From: Microbacterium sp. SORGH_AS_0969
GTDB taxonomy: Bacteria > Actinomycetota > Actinomycetes > Actinomycetales > Microbacteriaceae
NCBI RefSeq assembly: GCF_030818255.1
Contig: NZ_JAUTAG010000001.1
Span: 1,674,001 to 1,738,000 of the forward strand
Reading direction: 5' to 3'
Length of the DNA stretch: 64,000 nucleotides
Part shown: piece by piece, positions 1 to 11,270 of the stretch
How the letters are laid out: the number at the start of each line of letters is the position of its first letter
Position numbering within the stretch: the first letter of the stretch is position 1
Made by a program: the position numbers and the translations under genes
The notes under the pieces: model-generated
What the model was told of the DNA's origin: nothing
Seen by the model: only the letters and a program-made list of their open reading frames with translations
Database searches by the model: none

Positions 1-2
1 CG

Positions 3-587
3 GATGCCGAACAGGTCGCCGCTGCCGCGGCCCGCGCGTCCGAGGCGGGGCCGCTCCGCGTCGTCGTCAACTGCGCCGGCATCGCTCCGCCCGCCAAGGT
101 TCTCGACCGTGACGGCACCCCCTCTCCGCTCGGCGACTTCGAGCGCGTCATCCGGGTCAACCTCATCGGCACCTACAACGTCATCGCTCAGACGTCGGCC
201 GTCATGGCCCGGACCGACCCGACCGAGGGAGGCGACCGCGGCGTCATCGTCAACACCGCCAGCGTCGCGGCCTTCGACGGGCAGATCGGCCAGCCCGCGT
301 ATTCGGCGAGCAAGGGCGGCGTTCACGCGATGACCCTCCCCATCGCCCGCGAGCTCGCGCGCCACGGCATCCGCGTCTGCACCATCGCCCCCGGGATCAT
401 GGAGACGCCGATGCTCAAGGGTCTGCCGCAGGCGGCGCAGGACTCGCTCGGCCAACAGGTGCCGTACCCCTCGCGCCTCGGTGCGCCCGACGAGTATGCA
501 CGGCTCGTGCTCGCGATCGTCGACAACGGTTACCTGAACGGCGAGACGATCCGCCTCGACGGCGCGATTCGGATGGCACCGAAATGA
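3..587 (+). CDS. SDR-family dehydrogenase, 5'-truncated by the window edge
   Basis: The reading frame is open from the first bases, so the N-terminal Rossmann glycine motif lies outside the window. The visible 194 residues carry the VVNCAGIA segment, the catalytic Ser in NTASVAAF and the YSASK Tyr/Lys pair. The PGIMETPM loop resembles short-chain 3-hydroxyacyl-CoA dehydrogenases of the HSD17B10 type. That family oxidises 3-hydroxyacyl-CoA with NAD in the cytoplasm. Its stop overlaps the start of the next gene (ATGA), so it is co-transcribed with a crotonase, which fits acyl-CoA oxidation. The exact substrate cannot be read from sequence. Confidence 0.85.
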   Translation, partial: DAEQVAAAAARASEAGPLRVVVNCAGIAPPAKVLDRDGTPSPLGDFERVIRVNLIGTYNVIAQTSAVMARTDPTEGGDRGVIVNTASVAAFDGQIGQPAYSASKGGVHAMTLPIARELARHGIRVCTIAPGIMETPMLKGLPQAAQDSLGQQVPYPSRLGAPDEYARLVLAIVDNGYLNGETIRLDGAIRMAPK

Positions 588-1363
588 GCGACGGCATCCT
601 GCTCCACGTTGAGGGCGGTCTCGCGCGGGTGACGTTCGACCGGCCCGCCTCGCTCAACGCGATGGACTTCCCCATGGCCGCCCGCTGGCGCGCGGTCGCG
701 CACGAGGTCACCTCCGATCCGTCGGTCGGAGCGGTGATCCTGGATGCCAACGGCCCCGCCTTCTGCGCGGGTGGCGACGTGGTGGCCATGGCGACCACGG
801 GCTCCTCGGGCGCCGAGGTGACCGAGACGGCGCGGGCGATCCACGACGGCATCCGTACCTTCGTCGAAGCGCCGCTGCCAATGGTCGCAGCCGTGCAGGG
901 CGCTGTCGCGGGCGGCGGGCTCGGTCTCATGCTGACCGCTGACTACGTCGTGGCGAGCGAGAACGCGCGCTTCGTCAGCCGGTACGCGAACATCGGCCTG
1001 ACGCCCGACCTCGGCGTCTCGACCCTGCTGCCCGCGGCGATCGGACAGCGGCGGGCTCTGCAGCTGCTGTTGCAGGACCGGATGCTCTCGGCCGACGAAG
1101 CCCTGGACTGGGGTCTCGTCGCCGAGGTCGTGGCATCCGGGGATCTTTCCGCTCGCGCGGAAGAGATCGCTCGCTTCTGGCTCGACGGAGCGACCGCGGC
1201 GTTCGGGCAGGCGACGCGTCTCGTGCGGGTCGGCGCCGGGCGGACGTTCGCGGAGAACCTCGCCGACGAAGCCGCCACCATCGGCGCAGCCTTCGACACC
1301 CCCGACGCGAGAGCGCGGGTCGCCGCGTTCGCCGCCGCCTCCGCGAAAGGACCACGTTCGTGA
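584..1363 (+). CDS. Enoyl-CoA hydratase/isomerase (crotonase) family protein
   Basis: A 259-residue protein of normal crotonase length. The oxyanion-hole segments AFCAGGDV and [10 protein letters not shown] are visible. Neither catalytic Glu of classical enoyl-CoA hydratase is present: GGGLGL replaces GGGCEL, and the second site reads IGLTPDLG with an Asp, as in PaaG-type isomerases. I therefore favour an isomerase or another crotonase reaction over plain hydration. It overlaps its neighbours by 4 nt on both sides (ATGA upstream, GTGA downstream), which indicates tight translational coupling with two SDR genes. Confidence 0.85.
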   Translation: MSDGILLHVEGGLARVTFDRPASLNAMDFPMAARWRAVAHEVTSDPSVGAVILDANGPAFCAGGDVVAMATTGSSGAEVTETARAIHDGIRTFVEAPLPMVAAVQGAVAGGGLGLMLTADYVVASENARFVSRYANIGLTPDLGVSTLLPAAIGQRRALQLLLQDRMLSADEALDWGLVAEVVASGDLSARAEEIARFWLDGATAAFGQATRLVRVGAGRTFAENLADEAATIGAAFDTPDARARVAAFAAASAKGPRS

Positions 1364-2190
1364 CGCTCGCAGGTAAGACCATCTTGATGTCGGGCGGCAG
1401 CCGTGGCATCGGCCTCGCGATCGCGCTGCGCGCCGCGAGCGACGGCGCGAACATCGCGCTGCTCGCCAAGACCGACACCCCCCACCCCAAGCTCGAGGGC
1501 ACGGTGCACACCGCGGCCGAGGCGATCCGCGCGGCGGGCGGTCGGGCGCTGCCGATCGTCGGCGACGTGCGGGACGAGGCATCCATCACCGAAGCCGTGA
1601 TGCGGACGGTCGGGGAGTTCGGCGGCATCGACATCGTCGTCAACAACGCCAGCGTGATCGACCTCTCGGGCTCGCTCGACCTCGCGACCAAGAAGTACGA
1701 CCTCATGCAGGACGTGAACGTCCGCGGGACGTTCCTGCTCTCGCGCGCCGCCGTTCCGCAGCTGAAGGATGCCGAGAACCCGCACATCCTGTCACTGTCG
1801 CCGCCGCTGAACGTCACACCGAAATGGCTCGGGGCGCACACGGGGTACAGCCTCGCGAAGTTCGGGATGACGATGGCGACGCTGGGTCTCGCCTCGGAGT
1901 TCCAGAGCGACGGGATAGCTGCGAACACGCTGTGGCCCCGCACGACCATCGCGACCGCCGCGGTGCAGAACGTGATCGGCGGCGACCGGCTGATGGCCGT
2001 GTCGCGCACGCCCGAGATCTACGCCGACGCCGCGTACGAGGTGCTCACCTCGCCGTCGCGCGAGCTGACCGGGCAGACGCTGATCGTCGAGGACGTGCTT
2101 CTCGCCGCCGGCGTGACCGACTTCTCGGGCTACGCCGCCGTGCCGGGGACGCCGGATGAGGCGATGTACCCGGACATCTTCCTGGACTGA
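1360..2190 (+). CDS. SDR-family oxidoreductase (HSDL2-like)
   Basis: A 276-residue short-chain dehydrogenase starting at a GTG that overlaps the previous stop. The cofactor motif SGGSRGIG is at residues 10-17, NNAS follows the central strand, and Ser with YSLAK form the catalytic set. The layout, with a long insert after the first helix and the segment LSLSPPLN, resembles hydroxysteroid dehydrogenase-like protein 2 proteins, which occur beside beta-oxidation genes. It is the third gene of the SDR-crotonase-SDR operon. The substrate is not known. Confidence 0.85.
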   Translation: MTLAGKTILMSGGSRGIGLAIALRAASDGANIALLAKTDTPHPKLEGTVHTAAEAIRAAGGRALPIVGDVRDEASITEAVMRTVGEFGGIDIVVNNASVIDLSGSLDLATKKYDLMQDVNVRGTFLLSRAAVPQLKDAENPHILSLSPPLNVTPKWLGAHTGYSLAKFGMTMATLGLASEFQSDGIAANTLWPRTTIATAAVQNVIGGDRLMAVSRTPEIYADAAYEVLTSPSRELTGQTLIVEDVLLAAGVTDFSGYAAVPGTPDEAMYPDIFLD

Positions 2191-2557
2191 CGCGGGGTAT
2201 CGGTCCCTTCGACAGGCTCAGGGACCTGGGTTTCCGTGGAGGTGGCTGAACTCGTCGAAGCGTCGGTCCCTTCGACGGGGACCTGGCGCGCGAGCGCAAG
2301 GTGCTGTGGTTCACCTGCATGAGGCGTGGGGCAGGAGTTACCCGCGCGGGGGGAATCGATGCGCTGAGGCGGCTGGATCATGCAAATGGGCCGCGCCCCG
2401 GGCGCGACGGGGCGTGAGGCCGTGCCCCGCGCGCGACCGGGCCGGGCAAGGGCACTGGTCCACCTGCATGACCGGTGTGGCAGATGTGGTCTGACGGGGC
2501 CTTCGAGTCGCTGCGGGAGTCATCGCTCCTGCAGATGAACCACGAAGCCCCCGCAGG
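2191..2557. other. Intergenic region with dispersed repeats, no gene seen
   Basis: These 367 bases separate two convergent genes. The left end holds palindromic repeats (2202-2283). Further on, a 17-base word GTGGTTCACCTGCATGA at 2306-2322 recurs as TGGTCCACCTGCATGA at 2456-2471 and, inverted and imperfect, at 2528-2543. No reading frame here has a credible ribosome-binding site or recognisable product. Confidence 0.5.
2202..2283. repeat. REP-like palindromic repeat cluster
   Basis: The palindrome GGTCCCTTCGACAGGCTCAG and the rest of its right arm occupy 2202-2226. A degraded copy GTGGCTGAACTCGTCGAAG follows at about 2242, and a shortened GGTCCCTTCGACGGGGACC lies at 2265-2283. Relatives recur in this window at 31423, 48381, 48470 and 52083-52166. 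This is a dispersed short palindromic element and may also end transcription between the convergent genes. Confidence 0.75.
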
Positions 2558-3400
2558 TCAGATCAGCCCGAGCTCCGCGAAAGCGTTGTGCACACCGTCA
2601 TCCAGCACCGACGTCGTGACCCGACCGGCGAGCTTCTGCAGCTCGGGCACCGCGTTGCCCATGGCGACGGGCGTCCCGACGACCTCGAACATCTCGACGT
2701 CGTTCCAGCTGTCGCCGATGCCGATGGCATCCGTCGCGGGCAAGCCCAGCTGCGCGAGCACCGAGGTGATCGCGGAGCCCTTGGTCACGCCCGCCTGGCC
2801 GATCTCGCCGTTCGAGCCGCCCGGCAGCGGGATCGAGCCGGGAATGACGTGGAAGGCGGCGCCGAGTTCGGCGGCCGCGTGAGCGACCGTGTCGATCGAG
2901 GGGCTCACGAACACGGCCTTGGCGACCGCGTCGCGATCGACCTCCGCGACGGGGCGCGGCTCCTTCCACAGCGGCTCCTCCGCGGTCAGGCCCTGCTCCG
3001 CGAGCTGAGCGGCGCGCTCCGCGTGACGCTCGCGGCGGTACGCCGTCATGACGGCGCCCATCCCCTCGCTCGCGAAGACACCGCCGTGCGTCTGCAGGAA
3101 GTAGTGGATGCCGTGGGCCTCGAAGTACCGCTCGAGCAGCTCGACATCGGCGCGGGGCAGCGGCTGCTCGACGAGCATCTCCTCCCCGCGCGTCGCGTAC
3201 GCGCCGCCGTTGGTGATCGCGCCGTCGAAACCGATCGCGAGGACATCGGGGTGGACGTCGCCGGCGGAGCGGCCCGTGCTCAGCCACACCTGGTGGCCGT
3301 TCGCGCGGGCCTGGCGGATCGCGGTCACGGTCGAGGGGGCGATGAGCGAGCCGTGCTCGAGGATCGTGCCGTCGACGTCGAGGAAAGCGATGCGGGTCAT
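2558..3400 (-). CDS. Cof-type HAD hydrolase (sugar-phosphate phosphatase-like)
   Basis: A 280-residue HAD-superfamily phosphatase. Motif I is FLDVDGT (Asp8, Asp10), motif II is LSTGRS, and motif IV is GIGDSWNDVEM near residue 232. The large central cap is of the Cof/YidA C2 type. Such enzymes dephosphorylate small phosphorylated metabolites in the cytoplasm. I chose the ATG at 3400 because GGAG lies 5 nt upstream. A GTG at 3406 would add two residues and lacks a site. It is transcribed away from the PTS operon that starts 450 bases to the right. Confidence 0.88.
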   Translation of the reverse strand: MTRIAFLDVDGTILEHGSLIAPSTVTAIRQARANGHQVWLSTGRSAGDVHPDVLAIGFDGAITNGGAYATRGEEMLVEQPLPRADVELLERYFEAHGIHYFLQTHGGVFASEGMGAVMTAYRRERHAERAAQLAEQGLTAEEPLWKEPRPVAEVDRDAVAKAVFVSPSIDTVAHAAAELGAAFHVIPGSIPLPGGSNGEIGQAGVTKGSAITSVLAQLGLPATDAIGIGDSWNDVEMFEVVGTPVAMGNAVPELQKLAGRVTTSVLDDGVHNAFAELGLI

Positions 3401-3621
3401 ATGCACTCCAAGGAATGGACGCCGCGGCGTGAAGCGACGGCATCGTTTTCGGTCGTGGGGAAGGGGCGGGGAGGCGCCGTTTCGGGCTCGAACGGGGCGT
3501 GTCGCAGATGGTGGCCGGTCGCCGTCTCGCTCGTGCGAGCGTCCGACTGATCATCGTCGCGGTCGTCCCGCTTCACCGTATCTCCTGCTTGGAGCGGAGG
3601 TGGCGAGTACGCGAAGAGGAG

Positions 3622-3652
3622 TTGACGACAGGGCGTTGGCGCGTGCTATGTT
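3622..3652 (+). promoter_or_regulatory. Probable promoter of the first beta-glucoside operon
   Basis: TTGACG (3622-3627) and TATGTT (3647-3652), preceded by TGC, are separated by 19 bases. They lie about 40 bases upstream of the antiterminator element. The spacing is longer than ideal, so this is a moderate-confidence call. Confidence 0.45.
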
Positions 3653-3690
3653 CCCTGTCGTACCGGTGTGACAGCCGATGCATGAATCTT

Positions 3691-3720
3691 GGATTGTTAC
3701 TGCGTCAGCAGGCAAAACCT
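3691..3720 (+). promoter_or_regulatory. BglG/LicT-type ribonucleic antiterminator (RAT)
   Basis: The leader holds GGATTGTTACTGCGTCAGCA followed by GGCAAAACCT, a near-textbook RAT sequence. It can fold into a short hairpin bound by the CAT RNA-binding domain of a LicT/BglG antiterminator. Its 3' end shares bases with the left arm of the terminator at 3716-3761, so the two structures exclude each other. This is direct evidence that the operon is controlled by substrate-dependent antitermination. Confidence 0.92.
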
Positions 3721-3761
3721 GGACCCCGTCACTTTCGTGACGCAGGGGTTCAGGTTTTTTT
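3716..3761 (+). terminator. Leader terminator paired with the RAT
   Basis: AACCTG (3716-3721) pairs with CAGGTT (3751-3756). An inner stem CCCGTCA/TGACGCAGGG adds stability, and a run of seven T follows. The left arm overlaps the RAT, the usual arrangement of a conditional terminator in bgl/lic operons. Confidence 0.88.
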
Positions 3762-3849
3762 GTTGCCCGGAAACGGTCCGATCCCTGGCCGAGAACCCGC
3801 ACGGAAGCGGGACGGAGAACCGCATCGACGCGGTGGAAAGCAGAAAACC

Positions 3850-7144
<3,295 letters not shown>

Positions 7145-7153
7145 CGATGACGC

Positions 7154-7188
7154 GGGGGCTCGCCGCGCTGATATCGCGACGGGCCCCC
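7154..7188. terminator. Stem-loop between convergent genes
   Basis: GGGGGC (7154-7159) can pair with GCCCCC (7183-7188) around a GC-rich loop. There is no T-run, so this is a weak bidirectional terminator candidate. Confidence 0.4.
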
Positions 7189-7199
7189 GGCACCGGCGT

Positions 7200-8066
7200 T
7201 CATCCCTTTCGGCGCGTGATCTCCGCCATGGCTGACCAGTCGAGCTGCGACAGTTCGGGGTCGTCGACGGTCTCTTGGAAGAGTTCGCCGAGGAGGGGAG
7301 CCGTCGGGAGAGCCGCGCCGAGTTCTCGTGCGGCGGACTGCGCGAGGGTGAGGTCTTTCAAGCCGAGCGCGGCCGAGAAACCCACGGGAAGGTAACCCCG
7401 TTCGGCGATCATCTTGCCGTAGCCGGTGTACGCGCTGCCGGTGTATGCGGCGTCGGTGAGGATCTCGATGAACGTTTCGGCGTTCACGCCGCCGCGCTCC
7501 ATGAGGTTCACGGACTCCGCCAGGGCTTGGAGGGTGTGGATCAGGTTGTAATTCACGCCGATCTTCACGAGATTCGCCTGCTCGGGATCTTCTCCGAGCC
7601 ACCACGTGCGCTTTCCGAGCACGCCCAAGAACGCCTCGGCGCGCTCGACCGCCGAACGGGCACCCGCGGCGACGATGTTCAGTTGGCCGCTCGCCGCGAG
7701 GTGGGGACGTCCGAGGACGGGGGCGGCGACATACTCGACACCGGTTCTGCGGTGGCGCGTTGCCAGTTCGCGCGCGGCGTCCACGCTCACGGTGGACATG
7801 TTGACGTGCACCGATCCGCTCGCCGCAGCCAGCGCCTCGTCGGTGAACACCGACAGTTCAGCGTCGTCATTGGCCAGCATTGAGAACGCCACGCCCGCGC
7901 GAAGGGCCTCGGCAGGGGTGGCCGCCGCGCGGGCGCCGGCAGCGATGAGCTGCTCGACCGCTGTCGCAGACCTGTTCCACACGAACACCGTGTGGCCGGC
8001 GTCCAAGAGCCGGTGCGCCATGGCGGCGCCCATCGTGCCGAGGCCGAGAAATCCGACGGTTGCCAT
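7200..8066 (-). CDS. NAD(P)-dependent beta-hydroxyacid dehydrogenase family protein
   Basis: A 288-residue protein with the 3-hydroxyisobutyrate/6-phosphogluconate dehydrogenase fold. The cofactor motif GLGTMGAAMA is at residues 8-17, and catalytic Lys168 is in KIGVNYN. The usual substrate motif DAPVSGG is replaced by AAPVLGRPHLAASG, so the substrate may differ from classical hydroxyacids, and imine reduction is also possible in this fold. GGAG lies 5 nt before the ATG. It is the last gene of the leftward unit M24-like, LacI-type regulator, dehydrogenase, 24 bases after the regulator gene, and so is probably part of the catabolic cluster. Confidence 0.85.
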   Translation of the reverse strand: MATVGFLGLGTMGAAMAHRLLDAGHTVFVWNRSATAVEQLIAAGARAAATPAEALRAGVAFSMLANDDAELSVFTDEALAAASGSVHVNMSTVSVDAARELATRHRRTGVEYVAAPVLGRPHLAASGQLNIVAAGARSAVERAEAFLGVLGKRTWWLGEDPEQANLVKIGVNYNLIHTLQALAESVNLMERGGVNAETFIEILTDAAYTGSAYTGYGKMIAERGYLPVGFSAALGLKDLTLAQSAARELGAALPTAPLLGELFQETVDDPELSQLDWSAMAEITRRKG

Positions 8067-8090
8067 GAGAACTCCAGTGAATGTGCGAGA

Positions 8091-9170
8091 TCAGGAGGGG
8101 GAGGGGGGCGGGCAGGTGGAGCGACGTTCGACGAATTCGGGCGCGAAGGTGAGGCGTGCTGTGGGGACCTCGACACCTTCGAGGAGATCGAAAGCGATCC
8201 GGGCGCTCTGTCGTCCGACCTCGAAGCCGGGCAGGCGCACAGTCGTCAACGGCGGATCGAGGTGGTCGATGAGCGGCGCGTCGTTGTACCCGACGATCGA
8301 GATGTCTTCGGGGCAGCGCAGGCCGAGGCTGCGGACGGCATCCAGTACTCCCACGGCCATCAGGTCGTTGTGGGCGAAGATCGCGGTCGGGCGCTCAGCC
8401 TCGGGGCGGCGGAGCACGTCCTGGGCCAGACGGCGTCCCTCGTCCACCGTGCTCTCCACGGCGTACTCCCCCGTCGAGACGTCGACTACCCGGGGGTGGG
8501 CGCTCACCGCGGCGTCGAATCCGCGCGCTCGCCGGACGAACGATGAGATGCTCACGGTGCCGGGTATCTGAGCGATGCGCCGGTGACCGAGGTCGATGAG
8601 GTGGCGGGTCGCGAGACGGGCACCCTCGAAATCGTCCGGGATCACCTCGAAGTGCCCTTGATCGGCACCGTCGATGGCCTCGAAGCCACGCACCGCGAGG
8701 ACGACGGGCACCTGGCTCTCGAGCTCGGTGACGAAGTCCTCGTCGTCGACCTTGACAGCGCTGAGGATGATGCAATCGACCTGGTTGCCCAGCAGGCGGG
8801 CGACGACGCCGCGCAGAATCGCAGGGTCGTCGTGCGTCTCTGCGACCAGGGGCATGTAGGTGCCCGCGCGGGCCTCATGCTCGATGCCTCGGAGGAGGGA
8901 GACGATGAAGGGGTTCGCGAGGTCGGCGACCACGACGCCGATCGTGCCCGTGCGTCCTTTACGGAGGCTCTTGGCCACGGCGTTCGTGCGGTAGCCGAGT
9001 GACCTCGCTGCGGTCCGGACGCGGAGCCTGGTCGCCTCGCTCACGAGGTGCGATTGGTCGTCGCTCAAGGCTCGTGAGGCTGTTGCGACGTGCACACCCG
9101 CCCCACGGGCCACGTCTTTCAAGGTCGGAACGCGTGAGTCGGCCATGTGCGCACTGTAATACGCCTTCAT
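8091..9170 (-). CDS. LacI-family transcriptional regulator, probable cluster regulator
   Basis: A 359-residue repressor-type protein. The N-terminal helix-turn-helix reads TLKDVARGAGVHVATASRAL, followed by the hinge helix region and a periplasmic-binding-protein-like ligand domain that includes AIFAHNDLMAVGVLDA. The ATG at 9170 has GAGGG four bases upstream, while the ATG at 9146 (MADSRVP) fits family length but lacks a site. Four palindromes with the core CAAWCGWTTG, the form LacI-family proteins bind, lie upstream of the cluster's transcription units, including the one that contains this gene, so autoregulation is likely. The inducer is unknown, and an aglycone or breakdown product is plausible. 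Confidence 0.9.
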   Translation of the reverse strand: MKAYYSAHMADSRVPTLKDVARGAGVHVATASRALSDDQSHLVSEATRLRVRTAARSLGYRTNAVAKSLRKGRTGTIGVVVADLANPFIVSLLRGIEHEARAGTYMPLVAETHDDPAILRGVVARLLGNQVDCIILSAVKVDDEDFVTELESQVPVVLAVRGFEAIDGADQGHFEVIPDDFEGARLATRHLIDLGHRRIAQIPGTVSISSFVRRARGFDAAVSAHPRVVDVSTGEYAVESTVDEGRRLAQDVLRRPEAERPTAIFAHNDLMAVGVLDAVRSLGLRCPEDISIVGYNDAPLIDHLDPPLTTVRLPGFEVGRQSARIAFDLLEGVEVPTARLTFAPEFVERRSTCPPPSPS

Positions 9171-9295
9171 CGTGCCCTCGAGTCGCTCGGGCACGCCGCG
9201 TCGGGCACGGACGCGCTGCTCCGCGGCTTTCGTCTTGCGGCGCGCGCGGGTGAGCGTTTCGTGTCGGCTCGGCCGCGCGGCTTGGGGGTCGTCCA

Positions 9296-10552
9296 TCAAT
9301 AGGGGTTCGCGACGATGAGTTCTTCGGCGGGGTACTTCGTCAGCACCACCGGGCCGTTGTCGGTGACGACGATCTCTTCTTCGATACGTGCGGCGGAGTA
9401 GCCGTCGCTGGCGGGACAGTACGTCTCGACGGCGAACACCATTCCGGCCTTGAGCTCTACGGGTTCGCGGTAGCTGTTCAATCGCGAGATGATGGGCCGC
9501 TCGTGCAGGCCCAGTCCGAGTCCGTGGCAGAACTGCAGGCCGAACGCGGACAGCTCGTCGTCGAAGCCCAGAGACTCGGCGGTGGGGAACAACGAGGCGA
9601 TCTCGTCGGAGCCGACGCCGGGCTTGATGGCCGAGATGGCGTTGTCCATCCACTCCCGAGCCCGCGAGTACGCTGCCCGCTGCGGTCCGGTCGCCCGCCC
9701 CACGCTGAACGTGCGGTAGTAGCACGTGCGGTAGCCGTTGAATGAATGGATGATGTCGAAGAACGCTTGGTCGCCGGGCCGGATGATGCGGTCCGTGAAG
9801 TTGTGCGGGTGCGGGTTGCACCGCTCGCCCGAGATGGCGTTGATCGCTTCGACCTGATCGGATCCGTACTCGTAGAGCTTCTTCGATGCCAATGCGACGA
9901 TCTCGTTCTCGCGCACCCCGGGTTTGAGCGCCTCGACGATGTCGGTATAGACGCCGTCCACCATCGCCGCGGCCTGATTCAGGAGCATGATCTCGTCGGC
10001 GCTCTTGATCTCCCGAGCATCGAGCATGTGCTGCTGAGCATCGACGACGGTGAATCCCTGCCGCTGCATTTCGAACAGGAATGGCGGTTCGACGATGTCG
10101 ATCCCGACCGGCGCGTTGTGCAGGCCGAGATCTCTCAGGATGCCTTTGATCTCGGTGACGGCGTCGACCATGAGGCCGGCTGTGGGTGCCACGGCGCCTC
10201 GGAAGCCGAGAAAACCGGGGTGGTTGTGATCGTGGTTGAGCCACGGAGAGTAGAGCTGGTGGTGCTTGACGGCGGACCCGAAGTCCCACAGATGCGGTTC
10301 GCCGCCGCGGGTCAGGAGGGCGTAGCGGATCATCTTGTCACCGAGGGCGCCGCCCACCCATGACGATGTCGTGTAGCGGATGTTGTAGAAGTCGAACAGC
10401 AGGAAGGCGCCGCATTCGCTCGCTTCCAGCGCGGCCTGCGCGCGCGACAGGCGGTAGTCGCGTAGGCGGGAGAAGTCGACCCGCATCTCGTAGTCGACGC
10501 CCATCTGCCCGGGGGTCAGGAGAGGTCGGGAGGTGTTCTGGGGTTCGGCCAT
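9296..10552 (-). CDS. M24 (pita-bread) family protein with an altered metal site
   Basis: A 418-residue protein with an N-terminal creatinase-like domain (VDFSRLRDYRL, FNIRYTT-type segment) and a C-terminal M24 fold. Metal ligands visible are the first Asp in FFDIIH, His in CHGLGLGLHE, and Glu in AVETY and RIEEEIVV. The second Asp of the usual GYxSDxxRTF motif is Cys here (GYRTCYYRTF). The family includes Xaa-Pro peptidases, metal-free creatinase and the DMSP lyase DddP, so a non-peptidase reaction on a small molecule is likely. GAGAGG lies 9 bases upstream. It heads a three-gene unit with an operator at 10605. Confidence 0.82.
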   Translation of the reverse strand: MAEPQNTSRPLLTPGQMGVDYEMRVDFSRLRDYRLSRAQAALEASECGAFLLFDFYNIRYTTSSWVGGALGDKMIRYALLTRGGEPHLWDFGSAVKHHQLYSPWLNHDHNHPGFLGFRGAVAPTAGLMVDAVTEIKGILRDLGLHNAPVGIDIVEPPFLFEMQRQGFTVVDAQQHMLDAREIKSADEIMLLNQAAAMVDGVYTDIVEALKPGVRENEIVALASKKLYEYGSDQVEAINAISGERCNPHPHNFTDRIIRPGDQAFFDIIHSFNGYRTCYYRTFSVGRATGPQRAAYSRAREWMDNAISAIKPGVGSDEIASLFPTAESLGFDDELSAFGLQFCHGLGLGLHERPIISRLNSYREPVELKAGMVFAVETYCPASDGYSAARIEEEIVVTDNGPVVLTKYPAEELIVANPY

Positions 10553-10604
10553 GGGTGGCGGCCTCTCTGTTCGTACGGCGGTAGCTCTTCGACGCTACCG
10601 CAAA

Positions 10605-10618
10605 TTCAATCGATTGCA
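10605..10618. promoter_or_regulatory. LacI-type operator upstream of the M24 unit
   Basis: TTCAATCGATTGCA contains the perfect palindrome CAATCGATTG (10607-10616), 53 bases before the M24-like start. It matches the sites at 14145, 15605 and 22264. Confidence 0.72.
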
Positions 10619-10813
10619 TTGCAGGCGCGAGCGGCGCCGTGCTCGCGACGAGCGCAGCTCCCACGCTCAACGCGAGAGCGGTTCACGCGGTGCGAGCACG
10701 GTTCGCCAGCGCGGGTCCCGAGCTCGCTTCACGGCCTCGGATCGGCGATGTGCGGCGGTTTCCGGAAACGACGTTCGCGCGGGACGGATGCTCGATCCGG
10801 TTCGGGTGGAGGT

Positions 10814-10846
10814 GTCGCGGGCACGCACGACGGGCGTGCCCGCGAC
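10814..10846. terminator. Stem-loop downstream of the RidA-like gene
   Basis: GTCGCGGGCACG (10814-10825) and CGTGCCCGCGAC (10835-10846) form a perfect 12-bp stem with a 9-base loop. It lies just past the stop of the leftward lactonase-to-RidA unit and probably ends it. Confidence 0.7.
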
Positions 10847-10853
10847 GGCGGTC

Positions 10854-11243
10854 TCAGCGGACGGCGGCGATGCCGTCGATCTCGATGGTGGCTCCGTTGT
10901 ACAGCGAGTGCACGCCGATCACCGTGCTCGCAGACGGAGTGGTGGTGTTGACGATGGCGTTGCGCGTCTCGCGCCAGGTGAACAGCTTCTCCTGGTCGAG
11001 CTCGGTGATGTACACGTTCACGCGTACGAGGTCATCGTAGGTGACGCCCGCTGCGTTCAGCGCTCGCTCGAACTCGCCGTAGGTGAGCTCGATGGCGCGC
11101 TTGAAGTCGGTCGGAACGGACCCGTCCTCTTCGAATCCCACCTGCCCGGAGATGAAGACGAGCTCGCCCGCGGTCACGCGGGTGCTGTCGGAGATTCCCG
11201 GTACGACGGGAGCGGGGATGCGAGAGATGCGTTCGTTGGTCAT
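10854..11243 (-). CDS. RidA/YjgF-family protein lacking the catalytic Arg
   Basis: A 129-residue protein of the trimeric RidA fold (ISGQVGF, VRVNVYITELD). RidA-type enzymes hydrolyse imines/enamines, and the family includes 2-aminomuconate deaminases of aminophenol breakdown. The usual PAR-S/T segment with the reactive-site Arg reads TPSASTVIGV here, so archetypal imine deaminase chemistry is not assured. AGGAG lies 6 bases before the ATG. It is the last gene of the lactonase, oxygenase, flavin reductase unit. A role in deamination or in protecting against reactive enamine intermediates is an inference from context. Confidence 0.85.
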   Translation of the reverse strand: MTNERISRIPAPVVPGISDSTRVTAGELVFISGQVGFEEDGSVPTDFKRAIELTYGEFERALNAAGVTYDDLVRVNVYITELDQEKLFTWRETRNAIVNTTTPSASTVIGVHSLYNGATIEIDGIAAVR

Positions 11244-11270
11244 GTGTTTCTCCTGTTTCTTTTCGGGGGG

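Noticed and set aside
8091..10289. A 732-residue frame reading through the LacI-type gene from upstream
   Set aside because: The first half is the shadow of the M24-like gene. The real protein starts at 9170 (or 9146) with a typical helix-turn-helix.
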